A stretch of DNA of 64,000 nt from positions 74,727,440 to 74,791,439 of the forward strand of contig NC_062232.1 of the NCBI RefSeq assembly GCF_902686445.1, in the 5' to 3' direction. Below, piece after piece: positions 46,986-56,868 of this stretch (positions are counted from its first letter, which is position 1; every line of letters begins with the position of its first letter). A program made the position numbers and the translations under genes. The notes under the pieces were generated by a model. That model was not told where the DNA came from. It saw only the letters and a list, made by a program, of their open reading frames with translations, and did not search any database. Source of the DNA: Sciurus carolinensis. Its lineage: Eukaryota > Chordata > Mammalia > Rodentia > Sciuridae.

Positions 46986-48478
46986 GGAAAATGTCAAATA
47001 GACAAACTGCATTTCAAGAATAAAGTCATGGTTATGCTGATGGTGTTTTTATATGCCTTTTGGAAGGGATTAAAAAAAAGCAGTGAGTTGTGTTCACTAA
47101 AAGGGGTCCTCACAAACCCCCTCATTTTCTGTTATCTGTCCGTCATGGAATTCAATTTATGAGTGTCAAAATGGTTGGGGGTGAGTACACAGCCAGACTA
47201 ATTATAGGTTCATTCCAGGGCCTTCCTTTGCAATGACTTTTAGTAAGTAACTAGCACAGGTGTCTAGGATAGGATATCTTTTTTCTTAAATTGCCTTGTT
47301 ATTTTCTGTGTAGATAAACAAGTGAACACAAAACTCCATTTTCTTTATATCAGAAAGTAACATATAGCACCCTACTTCAATCATTTGGCTCAAACTTACT
47401 GACTATCCACTGGGAATTTCAATTGTTTAGATATATGAATGTTTAAGCAGCAGATCCTAATTTTCAGATTTTTTTTGTCAGCAGTGTTTCCTTATTCATA
47501 GATTCAATTATCTAGATCAAATATTTTAAAACACAATGATAAAAATATTAATATGGTATATATATACACACACTCATGCTAGACATATAACATATTATGT
47601 GTCCAGAATATACATACTGAAATATATTACTTGTGTATTATTAGAAAATTAAAATATCCTTGAACAGTTACTTATTGTTGTGAAAGCAAGTATAAATTAG
47701 TCTCATGCCAAACTGGTTTATTTAACATGTAATATTTTTTATTTATGTGTTAAGTATTATTTTTGACCTTACATACAATAGATAATTGTAGACTCATTCC
47801 TACACAATAATTTTTCAGGCATTTTTTACAGTTGCTATTTTCTTGGTTTTTAATTTTTTTAAATTTCATATATAAATCTTGAGGTGGCTGAAAATATGTT
47901 AACAATCAAAAATTTGGGGAATTAAATGATGTTTAGCCTACAACTAAATAAGCTTCTGGCTTATGGAGAAAGAATAAGCAAAACCAGCTGTGCTGGATAG
48001 ACAAAATTAGCCTTGTTGATGAAGGGTCTGCAAATTATGGGCCCAAGGTCTTATTTAGTGCTTTTAAACTCTGCCCTGTAGGCAGCTAAGCTTTTCCTAA
48101 ACTTGTATGAAACTCTGCTTTCAATGAATATAACATGGGTTATTATTTTATTATGTCCCTACTAAATATCTTTAGTACTAATAATCAACACGGTGACTGA
48201 CAGGCAAGGGAATCCATGTATCTCAAAGCCCTCTAACATGATTAAATGGTTCTATGACTGACAGATGTATATTTAAAAATCAGTGTGACATTCATTTTTA
48301 GCTTTTATAATAAATATGATTATGGAAGACATAAAGCTTTTATTTTCCTCTTTTTGGCATGTGTTCTGATATACAAAGAGTAATAGAAAGAGGGATATTG
48401 AGCAGGCAAAAGCATAGAAAGTGATTGCAACTCTATAATTTTCCTGAGCAATGTTGTTGTTTTTTGTTTGTTTGTTTT
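46986..48478. other. Intronic stretch, nothing recognised
   Basis: AT-rich; no gene, RNA or named repeat seen. Confidence 0.4.
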
Positions 48479-48680
48479 GGGTTTTTTTTTTTTTTTTTGT
48501 ACTGGGGATTGAACTCAGGGGAATTTCAACCACTGAATCACATCTCTGGCCCTATTTTGTATTTCATTTAGAGACAGGATCTCACCGAATTGCTTAGTGT
48601 CTCAATTTGAACTCAGGATCCTCTTGCCTCAGCCTCCCAAGACACTGAGATTACAGGCGTGCACCACAGTGCCCTGCCTG
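48479..48680 (-). repeat. B1-dID composite SINE
   Basis: T run, then TACTGGGGATTGAACTCAGG, CACTGAATCACATCTCTGGC, TATTTCATTTAGAGACAGGA, CCTCTTGCCTCAGCCTCCCA, ATTACAGGCGTGCACCACAG: an antisense ID half followed by an antisense B1 half. Confidence 0.9.
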
Positions 48681-49488
48681 AGGAGCATTTTAAATTCCAG
48701 AAGTTTCATTGTAGTTTAACCATATAACATATCCAGTGTCACTCTCCACAGCTTCCTTGTGATATAACACATACACCAAAAACAGAATAAAACAAAACAA
48801 CAACAAAAAACTGCCTTCTGAATCCCTCAGTATTACTCTGATTCAACAGGATTTTCTATTATTCAGCTTATTTTCTGCCATGACTAATTCTTCTAAGTAT
48901 TACCTCAACACCACCAGCTACTCCTAAGAGAACCAAATTTATAATGATATTTATCATTATAAATCATTATAAATTTATCATTATAAAAATAAATACAAAT
49001 ATACAAATATAAAATAAGAAGAATCATGAGAAAGAATGATTATATGATTATAAACATATTCCATATATTATATTGTATATATTTCATATATCAGTAATCT
49101 CTTCATATTTTATTAAAATTAATATATAGATAATGGTTATGAATTAAGGCATATTCACTATTCCTACTTAAATATTATATACATCTATAAAGTTTCTATA
49201 TTATATCTTAGACTGAAGAATGGAATTCAAATATTTTATATGTTCATTTGAAGACATCTATCATTGTCTAACCTGAATGTTTGAAAGCATTTGCATTCTG
49301 TCATATAAATGACTAGTACCTAAATTCATGTAACTTTTGATGTATATAAATAATGGTTTCTAATTTGTATATTTCATACTTCTAGTAGTTTGGTGTTTTG
49401 GTTTATCTGTTACACCACATATCATTCCTATTTTGGGGGTAACATGGAAACCAAATGTGCTTCTCATTTTTTATGTTAAGAATATGAG
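48681..49488. other. Intronic stretch with AT palindromes
   Basis: Contains a 13-bp perfect inverted repeat at 48937-48964 and three TCATTATAAA copies; otherwise AT-rich and unassigned. Confidence 0.5.
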
Positions 49489-49489
49489 T

Positions 49490-49935
49490 AATGAACAGCA
49501 GAAATGTCTCTTTGCTCCAGAATGACTGGCACCTTGGATAAATTGGTCCAAATTTGAGAGATGACTGAGATGGCTCCAATGATATTATCAACTGGAATGT
49601 CAAAAATCAATTCTTCAAATGTGTATCTGACACGTATACTTAAGTGGCTAGAACAGCTGGGCCTCTCTAGGCATTGTAGTTTTTTCTTACGCTTTTGTTC
49701 CACATGGCCAGTTTAAGATTCCTCACATTTTGGCTGTCTCCCAGTAGTCAGACATCTTTCAATATAGCTGGCCTTCCCCACAGTGAGTAGTAGGGGAAAG
49801 AAGGAAGGCAGAAGCTGCAAGATTTAATACACTGGGCTTGCCCAGATTCAATAGTTGGGAACTGCCTAAGGGTCTGAATAGCAAGAGGTAAGGTCCATTG
49901 GGGAGGCCGTCTTCAGAAACTAGCTACTATGTGTA
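49490..49935 (-). mobile_element. Possible old MLT1-like LTR
   Basis: The minus strand shows GGCCATGTGG, GGCCCAGCTGTTCTAGCC and AAGAATTGATTTTTGACATTCC in an order loosely like MLT1 LTRs. Diverged; another old LTR or DNA transposon is possible. The frame 49476-49703 (-) lies inside and is not a gene. Confidence 0.35.
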
Positions 49936-50081
49936 GCAATGCTGCAAACACAAATGCTGCTTCATCTAGTGGGGGTATTGCCCTTCCTAGATGTCATAAT
50001 CCTCTTATTGTTGAAAGTAAATGCTTCATCTTTTTATTTTGACTTGTATATATATTTTATATTCTGCTATTACCATCATGA

Positions 50082-50084
50082 TGT

Positions 50085-50116
<32 letters not shown>
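50082..50116. repeat. (TG)n microsatellite
   Basis: About 17 TG/GT units with one interruption. Confidence 0.95.
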
Positions 50117-50198
50117 AACTTGATTTATAGTTCCCATCAACTGTTATCCACACCATTTGATGACTTTTTGTTTTTGAAGAGTAAAATCAATTTAAATA

Positions 50199-50842
50199 AA
50201 TTCCTCAGAAAGCTTGGAATGGAACCGCCATTTGACCCAGCTATCCCACTCCTTGACCTATACCCAAAGGACTTAAATCAGCATACTACAGAGATACAGC
50301 CACATCAATGTTCATTGCTGCTCAATTCACCATAGCCAGATTGTGGAACCAAACTAGATGCCCTTCAGTTGATGAATGGATAAAGAAACTGTGGCATATA
50401 TATACAATGGAATATTACTCCACAATGAAGAATGATAAAATTATGGCATTTGCAGGCAAATGGACGAAATTGGAGAATATCATGCTAAGTGAGATAAGCC
50501 AATCTTAAAAAACTAAAGGACAAATGATTTTGCTGATAAGCAGATGAGGACATATAATGGGGGGTGGGAGGGGTTAGCGTTAGGGTTAGGGTTAGGTTTA
50601 GGGTTAGGGATAAGGAGGGTGGTAAGAATGGAGAAAGGAAGGACTGTATCGAGGGAAAAGAGGGGTGGGAGGGGTGGGAGGGTGGGGGGGAAGGGAAAAA
50701 AATAACAGAATGAATCAAACAACATTGCCCTATGTAAATTTATGATTACACAAATGGTATGCCTTGACTCCATGTACAAATAGAGAAATGACATGTATCC
50801 CATTTGTTTACAATAATAAAAATTAAAAAAAACAAATGAATT
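50199..50842 (+). mobile_element. Young L1 3' end, sense, 5'-truncated
   Basis: Starts within the ORF2 C-terminus (frames reading [18 protein letters not shown] and [15 protein letters not shown], offset by a frameshift) and ends in the shared 3' UTR, CCCTATGTAAATTTATGATT, and an A-rich tail. TCAATTTAAATA (50187-50198) and TCAATTCAAATA (50843-50854) form a 12-bp duplication with one mismatch. It inserted about 480 bp upstream of the PCDH11X exon, on the same strand. Confidence 0.9.
50574..50609 (+). repeat. Telomere-like TTAGGG tract in the L1 3' UTR
   Basis: TTAGCG, TTAGGG, TTAGGG, TTAGGT, then TTAGGG, TTAGGG after one repeat-disrupting T. More G runs follow (GGGTGGGAGGGGTGGGAGGG at about 50664). 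G-quadruplex formation on the sense strand is plausible. Confidence 0.9.
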
Positions 50843-51079
50843 TCAATTCAAATATCTCCCTCAGATTATTTTAAAATATGATTTGTACTTTTAATTTTTG
50901 AGCCTACATGATTGAGTAAATTTGTATGATTTCTTGTTTCAGCTTACAAAAAAGTTATGGAGAAAATAGTTTTTTTAAAATATTTATCCATGTTTATTAT
51001 TTTAAAAAATAATTAATGATAGCAAAAGAAATCAGAATCCAATGTGCTCAAATGCCTATAAAAGTTAATAGAGTCATGC

Positions 51080-51205
51080 TTTATGAGTTGACTTTCTGAA
51101 TTTGGATATGCCCTGTGTAGAAATACAATAGAAGCAACTCTACTGCCAGGTGAAGCAGGTTTGAACACAGATCTGCCTGCTCTCAAAAGCCTGAAATTAT
51201 TCATA
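51080..51205 (-). repeat. Possible MIR SINE
   Basis: The minus strand has GCAGATCTGTGTTCAAACCT, GCTTCACCTGGCAGTAGAG, similar to the MIR core region. Confidence 0.4.
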
Positions 51206-51294
51206 ACCCCAGATAATGTTAATGTGGCTACACTATATAGCTGAAATAATGCATTTTCTAAATTGGATGCATTAAGCAATTATTCATATCATTG

Positions 51295-51321
51295 CTGAAA
51301 CCCTGTAATTTTCTTTTTTAG
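51295..51321 (+). other. Splice acceptor of the PCDH11X exon
   Basis: A short pyrimidine-rich stretch, TTTTCTTTTTTAG, ends at the AG at 51320-51321. A plausible branch-point adenosine in TGCTGAAA lies at about 51298, roughly 23 bases upstream. A second AG follows six bases later (51326-51327, TCCCAG|CGACGT). Using it would remove two residues (Ser-Gln) just before RRVTF and keep the frame. Confidence 0.75.
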
Positions 51322-51520
51322 TCCCAGCGACGTGTCACATTTCACCTACCAGAAGGCTCTCAGGAAAGCAGCAGTGATGGTGGACTGGGAGACCATGATG
51401 CAGGCAGCCTTCCCAGCACATCCCATGCTCTGCCCCTTGGCTATCCTCAGGAAGAGTACTTTGATCATGCCGCACCCAACAACCGTACTGAAGGGGATGG
51501 CAACTCTGATCCTGAATCTA
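51322..51520 (+). CDS. PCDH11X: PCDH11X cytoplasmic-domain exon (protocadherin-11, X-linked)
   Basis: Read from 51322 in phase 0, the exon gives 66 codons plus one base with no stop. It starts [16 protein letters not shown], has [16 protein letters not shown] in the middle and ends [11 protein letters not shown]. This is the intracellular part of a delta-1 protocadherin, a homophilic neuronal adhesion molecule in the plasma membrane. RRVTF (51328-51342) is the conserved CM3 motif and fits the RVxF protein phosphatase 1 docking consensus; docking is known for the family and not shown here. The [19 protein letters not shown] and YPQEEYFD stretches fit PCDH11X rather than PCDH9, as I remember them. 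The acceptor is a pyrimidine-rich tract ending TTTTTTAG (51314-51321), and the donor is A|GTAAGT. The single final base means the next exon completes the codon, so it should be read in phase 1. The other exons are outside the window. A spliced, intact frame argues against a retrocopy. Confidence 0.9.
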
Positions 51521-51526
51521 GTAAGT
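51518..51526 (+). other. Splice donor of the PCDH11X exon
   Basis: The exon end CTA is followed by GTAAGT, which matches the U1 consensus at all six intronic positions. The exon therefore ends after the first base of a codon. Confidence 0.85.
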
Positions 51527-51561
51527 AATCACTTTTCCAATCTCTCAGTGTGAAAGGTTTT

Positions 51562-51780
51562 ATTGTATTTGGAAGGGAGGGGAATAGGAAAAGGAAGGAC
51601 AGTGCAATAAATCTGAAGTAATTTTACTGTGTACATATACAAATATGCCACAGTGAATCTCATCATCTTGTATGTGAACAAGAATGGAATTCTAATTAAA
51701 ATAAGATATATTCCATGTTTGTATAATTATTTCAAAATGGATTATACTTTCGTATATACAAAAAAAATTTAATAAAAGAA
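51562..51780 (+). mobile_element. L1 3' UTR fragment just after the PCDH11X exon
   Basis: GGAAGGACAGTGCAATAAAT, TACTGTGTACATATACAAAT, ATGCCACAGTGAATCTCATC, GAATGGAATTCTAATTAAAA follow an L1 3' end of a different subfamily from the 50.2 kb copy. It ends in an AT-rich tail. It begins about 40 bp beyond the splice donor. Confidence 0.65.
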
Positions 51781-54429
51781 ACAAGTCAAATTGTCATAGT
51801 TGTAATAATATGGGCCAATTTGTTATGTTACTACGAATAGTAACATGTTCTTAAAAGTAAACATAAAGAATTAGGTAGAGAACTTTTAGGCAGGAATTGA
51901 TAATATTCCAAAAGTGTTATCATAGCTATTCTAAATGAAATTTGTCATGAAATGTATAATACTTTGTTTGGACATAGGTGAAACTTTCTATTTATGTAAA
52001 TATATATAGGTAATCAGACATTTTATTTTCTTTCATTCACTTATTTATGTATCAATAAATTACCTCTAATTTACATAAATTATTTTATGCATTTCATTTT
52101 TATTTTTAATAGAGATAAGAGTCATTGGCAATTGTTGTCTTTCTTGGGAAATAAGAATTCCCAATGCCAATATGGTGGAGATGGTCTGAGGTTTTAAAAA
52201 ATGGACTGAAATCACATACTGTTTAGAAAGACATTAGATTTGGTGTTCAGAGAGAGGGTACAAAAACTATGTTTTGTAAATTCCAAAGATCTTGAATTAT
52301 TAAAAAGGATCATGAATTTAATATTAAAAAGTTCATTATATTTATCATCATAAACATGTAATGAGAATCCTTCTGCCTTATAATTTAGGGAAAAACAAAA
52401 CTTGATGAATTATACCTGTCTTTGAAGATTATTGAAATTCCAAGAATTTATGATTTGTTCCAGATATATTATGCACATAAAATTGTGTATAGAATAAAGA
52501 GCATACCATACATGTGATAGAGGAAAATGACAGGTATAAAATTATGAAGAAAAGAGAATAAGCACCATTTTTATAAACCTTTGCATATAAACTGTGTTAC
52601 TAAGACACTTTGGTACAGAATTGCATAGCAACAATTAAAGAATAACTCAGAGTAAAGTCCACATTTCTAACCCTGAAATTAATTTTAAAGTTAAATGAGA
52701 CCAAAATAGAATATCTTTGATAGTAACATGAAAATAATCAGTATGCATTAGAAATTATAAGACATATAAAATTCAATATAGCTTTATTGAACCCAATTAT
52801 ATCTAGTATTAAGTAGTTGTTTTAAATATTCAAATTTAGTATTTTTATAGGAACTGATTTTATTTATATTTAAATATGTAAACACCATCAACAATTTATT
52901 AGCTGACATACATACAGTCTTTTTTTTTTCAAGGCTTGTTTCTTCTAGGGACTAAATATTTCTCTCCTCTAATCATATTGACACAATTATTTTGAGTGTG
53001 AGTTATTTCATTTGTATTTACTCCAGAGGATAGGGCAATTGAAAATTCCAAGTTGATAAAGGCCTTGATGAATAAGTTTTATTTTTCAATGGAGCTAGAA
53101 TTAAACTATAATATTAGTAAGACAAATACCATTTTTCATCAGCTATTCTAATACGTTTATGCAAAGTATAGAAATATTTAAAACTGAATTTCAATTTCTG
53201 CAGAAGGTTAACAGTATTAAGTCAATGTTTAAAGGTTATTTTTACCATGAATGTTCTCCTACCAAACCTGAAACCTCCCTATAAATCATGTTTTTAGATA
53301 ATATTTGGTTGGATGTTCCATTTTTGGACAAGAAGGAATCTTATTTTAAGCACAAGAGGACCAATATTTACCTTGAAATAAAATTCTACTTTCTTAATGT
53401 GCTATACTAGTGAGTTTTGTAACATAGTATGTGTATGTATGCATGTATGTTTTGATTAAAAAGAAAGAAAATAACTGATGCAGAATTCACCAAAGCAAAA
53501 TACCTTCTTGAGGCTAATACTGATAAGGTACTTTGAATCTTCCAAAAGAAATTCTAAAGCTCTGAAATAGTACACAATAATGAGCTTTGTGACACAGAGC
53601 AGATGCCAATGAACTGTGCAGTGTTAGTCAATAGCACCACAAATAGGAATGTAAACTGTTAGAGGAAGTAAATGTTGTCCTAAAGCAATGGAATTAATTT
53701 GTGCAGTTTCCATCTCATATTCTGAAATGTATCACATCCTCAATCTGCTTTCTTTCCTTCTAATGAATTTCCAAAAATAGAATATAGTTTTGAAAATCCC
53801 TTTTAGGTTCACAAAACAGATAGAAATAGAACTTTCATGAATAAATTTTCTAAAAATAATTGCTAGAGGGATTTATTAATACTACTTTAAAAATATAGTT
53901 CCCGGGTTGATAAAAATTGCTGATGAGATGAAGAAATTATCACAATCCATTCTCTAAAATCTTTTACTAAGAATACTTATATTTTTAAGAATGAGAAACA
54001 AGAAAACTCAATACAATTTTTCATTTTTCAGGAGACAAATTTAATAAAATGTATCATTCCATTTGAAGGCTTTGTGAATTTTTAAATTCCACAACTGCAA
54101 TTTCCTTAGTTTAGCCTTTGGTATGAGGGTCACTTAATGCCATTCTATGCAATTTTGTCTTATTAGGATAGCAGTCTGTATTCCAGATCATTCCTACTAT
54201 AGTAGCCCCAACAAATTATGTGTACCATTTCAAATGAACCATGCTCTGTGAAGTTAGATAATTTGGTAAAAATAAAACCAAACGGAAACCCACCCTCAAA
54301 ATAGCATTATTGGTTGCTTTTGAGTTATTGTGCCTATTGTAACAAATAGCATCTGGATTTCAATGGGCCTTCTGGAGACACGTTCATGGAAACACAGTGT
54401 ATGGCTCTCATAAAGAATAGGGCATAGAC
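51781..54429. other. Intronic stretch, nothing recognised
   Basis: About 2.6 kb of AT-rich DNA with no feature I can support. Confidence 0.4.
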
Positions 54430-54515
54430 TGGGGATATAGCTCAGTTGGTAGACTGCTTTCCTTGCATGCACAAGTCCCTGGGTTCAATTCTTGGTTCCA
54501 AAAACAACAAAAAAA
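54430..54515 (+). repeat. ID SINE
   Basis: GACTGGGGATATAGCTCAGT, TGGTAGACTGCTTTCCTTGC, CCCTGGGTTCAATTCTTGGT, A-rich tail. A tRNA-like fold is decayed. Confidence 0.85.
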
Positions 54516-55397
54516 ATTATATAAAGTCCAGGTATAGTATTAATCTAGAGTTTGGCTGACCCTGTGATCCTTTGTAGACTAAACATAATAAACTATGTAT
54601 GGCCCTATGTTCATGTCTAGGGTAAAATATAATTTGTGAAGACAAGATTTTAAAGTGCTTTCCAAATGTCTTTTGAAAAACTTTGTTTTGGAATTATAAT
54701 TCAGAATGAGTTTTGAGACTCATAGAAATATTTGCAAATGTCTACTACATTAAACTTCAGAGATCTTTGAATAGCTCATGCATGTGAAGCCAGTGTATGA
54801 TAGTTTTCCCCCTTAAATAAAGAATGTATTGCTACTCTTTCATTATGGGTAAATTGAAGATAAAAAGTTAAGTACTGATTTCTACTGATCTACTGGCATG
54901 TTATAATTTGAATGATCATAGATAATATCCATACTTCTTTTTTTAGAGATTCAACTTTAGTTTTTCCAAATAGTCAATTGTCCCATCACAATTTATTGAG
55001 TAATCCATTATTTACTCCATGATGTAAAATGTCACTTTATCATAAGCAACATTTTCATACAAAAATTGTTCTGGTTCTGGTTCTGGTTCTGGTTCTCTCC
55101 CTCTCTATATATGTATGTGTATTTATGTATATATATAAAATTGTATGGATTTTTAAATTAATTCTCTAGTATTTTAATTTGCATAATTTTATGTTTTGTC
55201 ATCTGCCAGATAAATCTGTCCTCATTATTCTCTTTTTCAAAACTTATTGGCTTTTTTAATGTATATTCTCTTCATTTGAACTTGAGAATTAATTTGTCAA
55301 ATTCCATACAAGTCTTTTAGAGATTTTCAATAATTTGCATTACACTAAGTTTGTAGATTAATTCAAGGAAAATTTGAAACATTAAAATATTGGATCT
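54516..55397. other. Intronic stretch with a short hexamer repeat
   Basis: About four GGTTCT units at 55070-55096, followed by a CTCTCCCTCTCT and TATATG stretch. Nothing else recognised. Confidence 0.5.
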
Positions 55398-55577
55398 TTG
55401 GGGGGTGGTGGGGGAAGAAAAGATAGTGGACTGAGACAGACATTATTACCCTATGTACATGTATGATTACATGAATGGTGTGAATATACTTTGTGTATAA
55501 CCATAGAAACGGATAGTTGTACCCCATTTGTGTACAATGAATCAAATTGCAGTCTGTAAAAATAAAAACTTTTAAAA
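55398..55577 (+). mobile_element. L1 3' tail, sense
   Basis: GGGGGGTGGTGGGGGAAGAA, ACAGACATTATTACCCTATG, GTACCCCATTTGTGTACAAT, then A-rich sequence. It is one arm of an inverted pair with the next element. Confidence 0.85.
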
Positions 55578-55609
55578 ACTTGAATCTTCTCACTTAAGAA
55601 AGTGGTATA

Positions 55610-56868
55610 TCTTTTTTAATTTTGATTCATTGTACAAAAATGGGGCACAACTTTCATTTCTCTGGTTGTACACAAAATAGAGTCACACCATTTGTGTAAT
55701 CATACATGTACATAGGGTAATGATGTGTGTCTCATTCCATTATCTTTCCTTCCCCCCACTCATCCCTATGAAATCCATCCTTCCTCCATTCTTGCCTCCC
55801 CCACCACATTATGTATCATCATCCACTTATCAGAGAAATCATTTGGCCTCTGTATTTTTGGGCTTGGCTTATTTCACTTAGCATGATATTCTCCAACTCC
55901 ATCCATTTACCTCCAAATGCCATAATTTTATTTCTCTTTATGGTTGAATAATATTCCATTGTGTATATATACCACAGTTTCTTATCCCTTCATCTGTTGA
56001 AGGGCATCTAGTTTGATTCCCCGGTCTATAGCTATTGTGAATTGAGCTGCTATAAATATTGATGTAGCTGTGTCACTCTAATATGGTGATTTTAAGTCCT
56101 TTGGGTATAGGCCAAGGAGTGGGATAGCTGGGTCAAATGGTGATGCCATTCCAAGTTTTCTAAGGAATCTCCACACTGCTTTCCAGAGTGGTTGCACTAA
56201 TTTGCAACCCCACCAGCAATGTATGAGTGTGCCTATTTCCCCACATCCTCACCAACACCTATTGTTGCTTGTATTCTTGATAATAGACATTCTAATAATA
56301 GACATTCTAATTGGAGTGAGATGAAATCTTACAGTAGTTTTGATTTGCATTTCTCTTATTACTGGAGATGTTGAACATTTTTTTCATATACCTGTTGATT
56401 GCTTGTAGATCTTCTGTGAAGTGTCTGCTCATTTCCTTGACTGGGTTATTTGTATTCTTGGTGTAAAGTCTTTTGAGTTCTTTATAGATTCTGTAGATTA
56501 GTGCTCTATCTGAAGTGTGTGTGGCAAAGATTTTCTCCCACTCTGTAGGCTCTCTCTTCACATTGTTGATTGTTTCCTTTGCTGAGAAAAAGCTTTTAGT
56601 TTGAATCCATCCCAATTATTGATTCCTGCTTTTATTTCTTGTGCTTTTGGAGTCTTGTTAAGGAAGTCTGGTCCTAAGTCAACATGATGAAAATTTGGGC
56701 CTACATTTTCTTCTATTAGGTGCAGGGTCTCTGGGCTAATTCCTAAGTCCTTGATCCTTTTTGAGTTGACTTTTGTGCAGGGTGAGAGATAGGGATTCAG
56801 TTTCATTTTGTTGCATATGCATTTCCAGTTTTCCCAGGGCCATTTGTTGAAGAGATTATCTTTTACTT
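55610..56868 (-). mobile_element. L1 3' end, antisense, 5'-truncated
   Basis: Left: TTTTGATTCATTGTACAAAA and the shared 3' UTR. Then the ORF2 C-terminus, with broken frames 56307-56615 and 56558-56806 ([36 protein letters not shown]). CTTAAGAAAGTG (about 55593) and CTTAGGAAGTG (about 56870) are a possible aged duplication. A local 15-bp tandem repeat of ATAGACATTCTA lies near 56283-56311. Confidence 0.9.

Larger units (their letters stand above)
1..51321 (+). other. PCDH11X intron upstream of the exon (partial)
   Basis: Everything before the exon is read as intron because no other stretch shows a conserved coding frame with splice sites. It is AT-rich and CpG-poor, apart from the CpG-rich L1 5' UTR at 15.9-17.4 kb. 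Very long introns are normal for this gene. Short alternative exons of tens of bases could be missed by eye. Confidence 0.75.

Noticed and set aside
50574..50609. True interstitial telomere or chromosome-end remnant
   Set aside because: The tract lies at a fixed place inside an L1 3' UTR and has a degenerate counterpart in another L1 copy.
50485..50803. Proline- and asparagine-rich minus-strand frames
   Set aside because: They are antisense translations of the L1 G-rich 3' UTR tract.
51322..51520. Assignment to PCDH9 or a clustered protocadherin
   Set aside because: RRVTF is shared by paralogues, but [19 protein letters not shown] and YPQEEYFD fit PCDH11X, as far as I recall the paralogues.
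51332..51553. Open frame of 73 codons overlapping the PCDH11X exon
   Set aside because: It is in the wrong frame, starts inside the exon and runs past a consensus donor. The phase-0 frame from 51322 has clear protocadherin homology.
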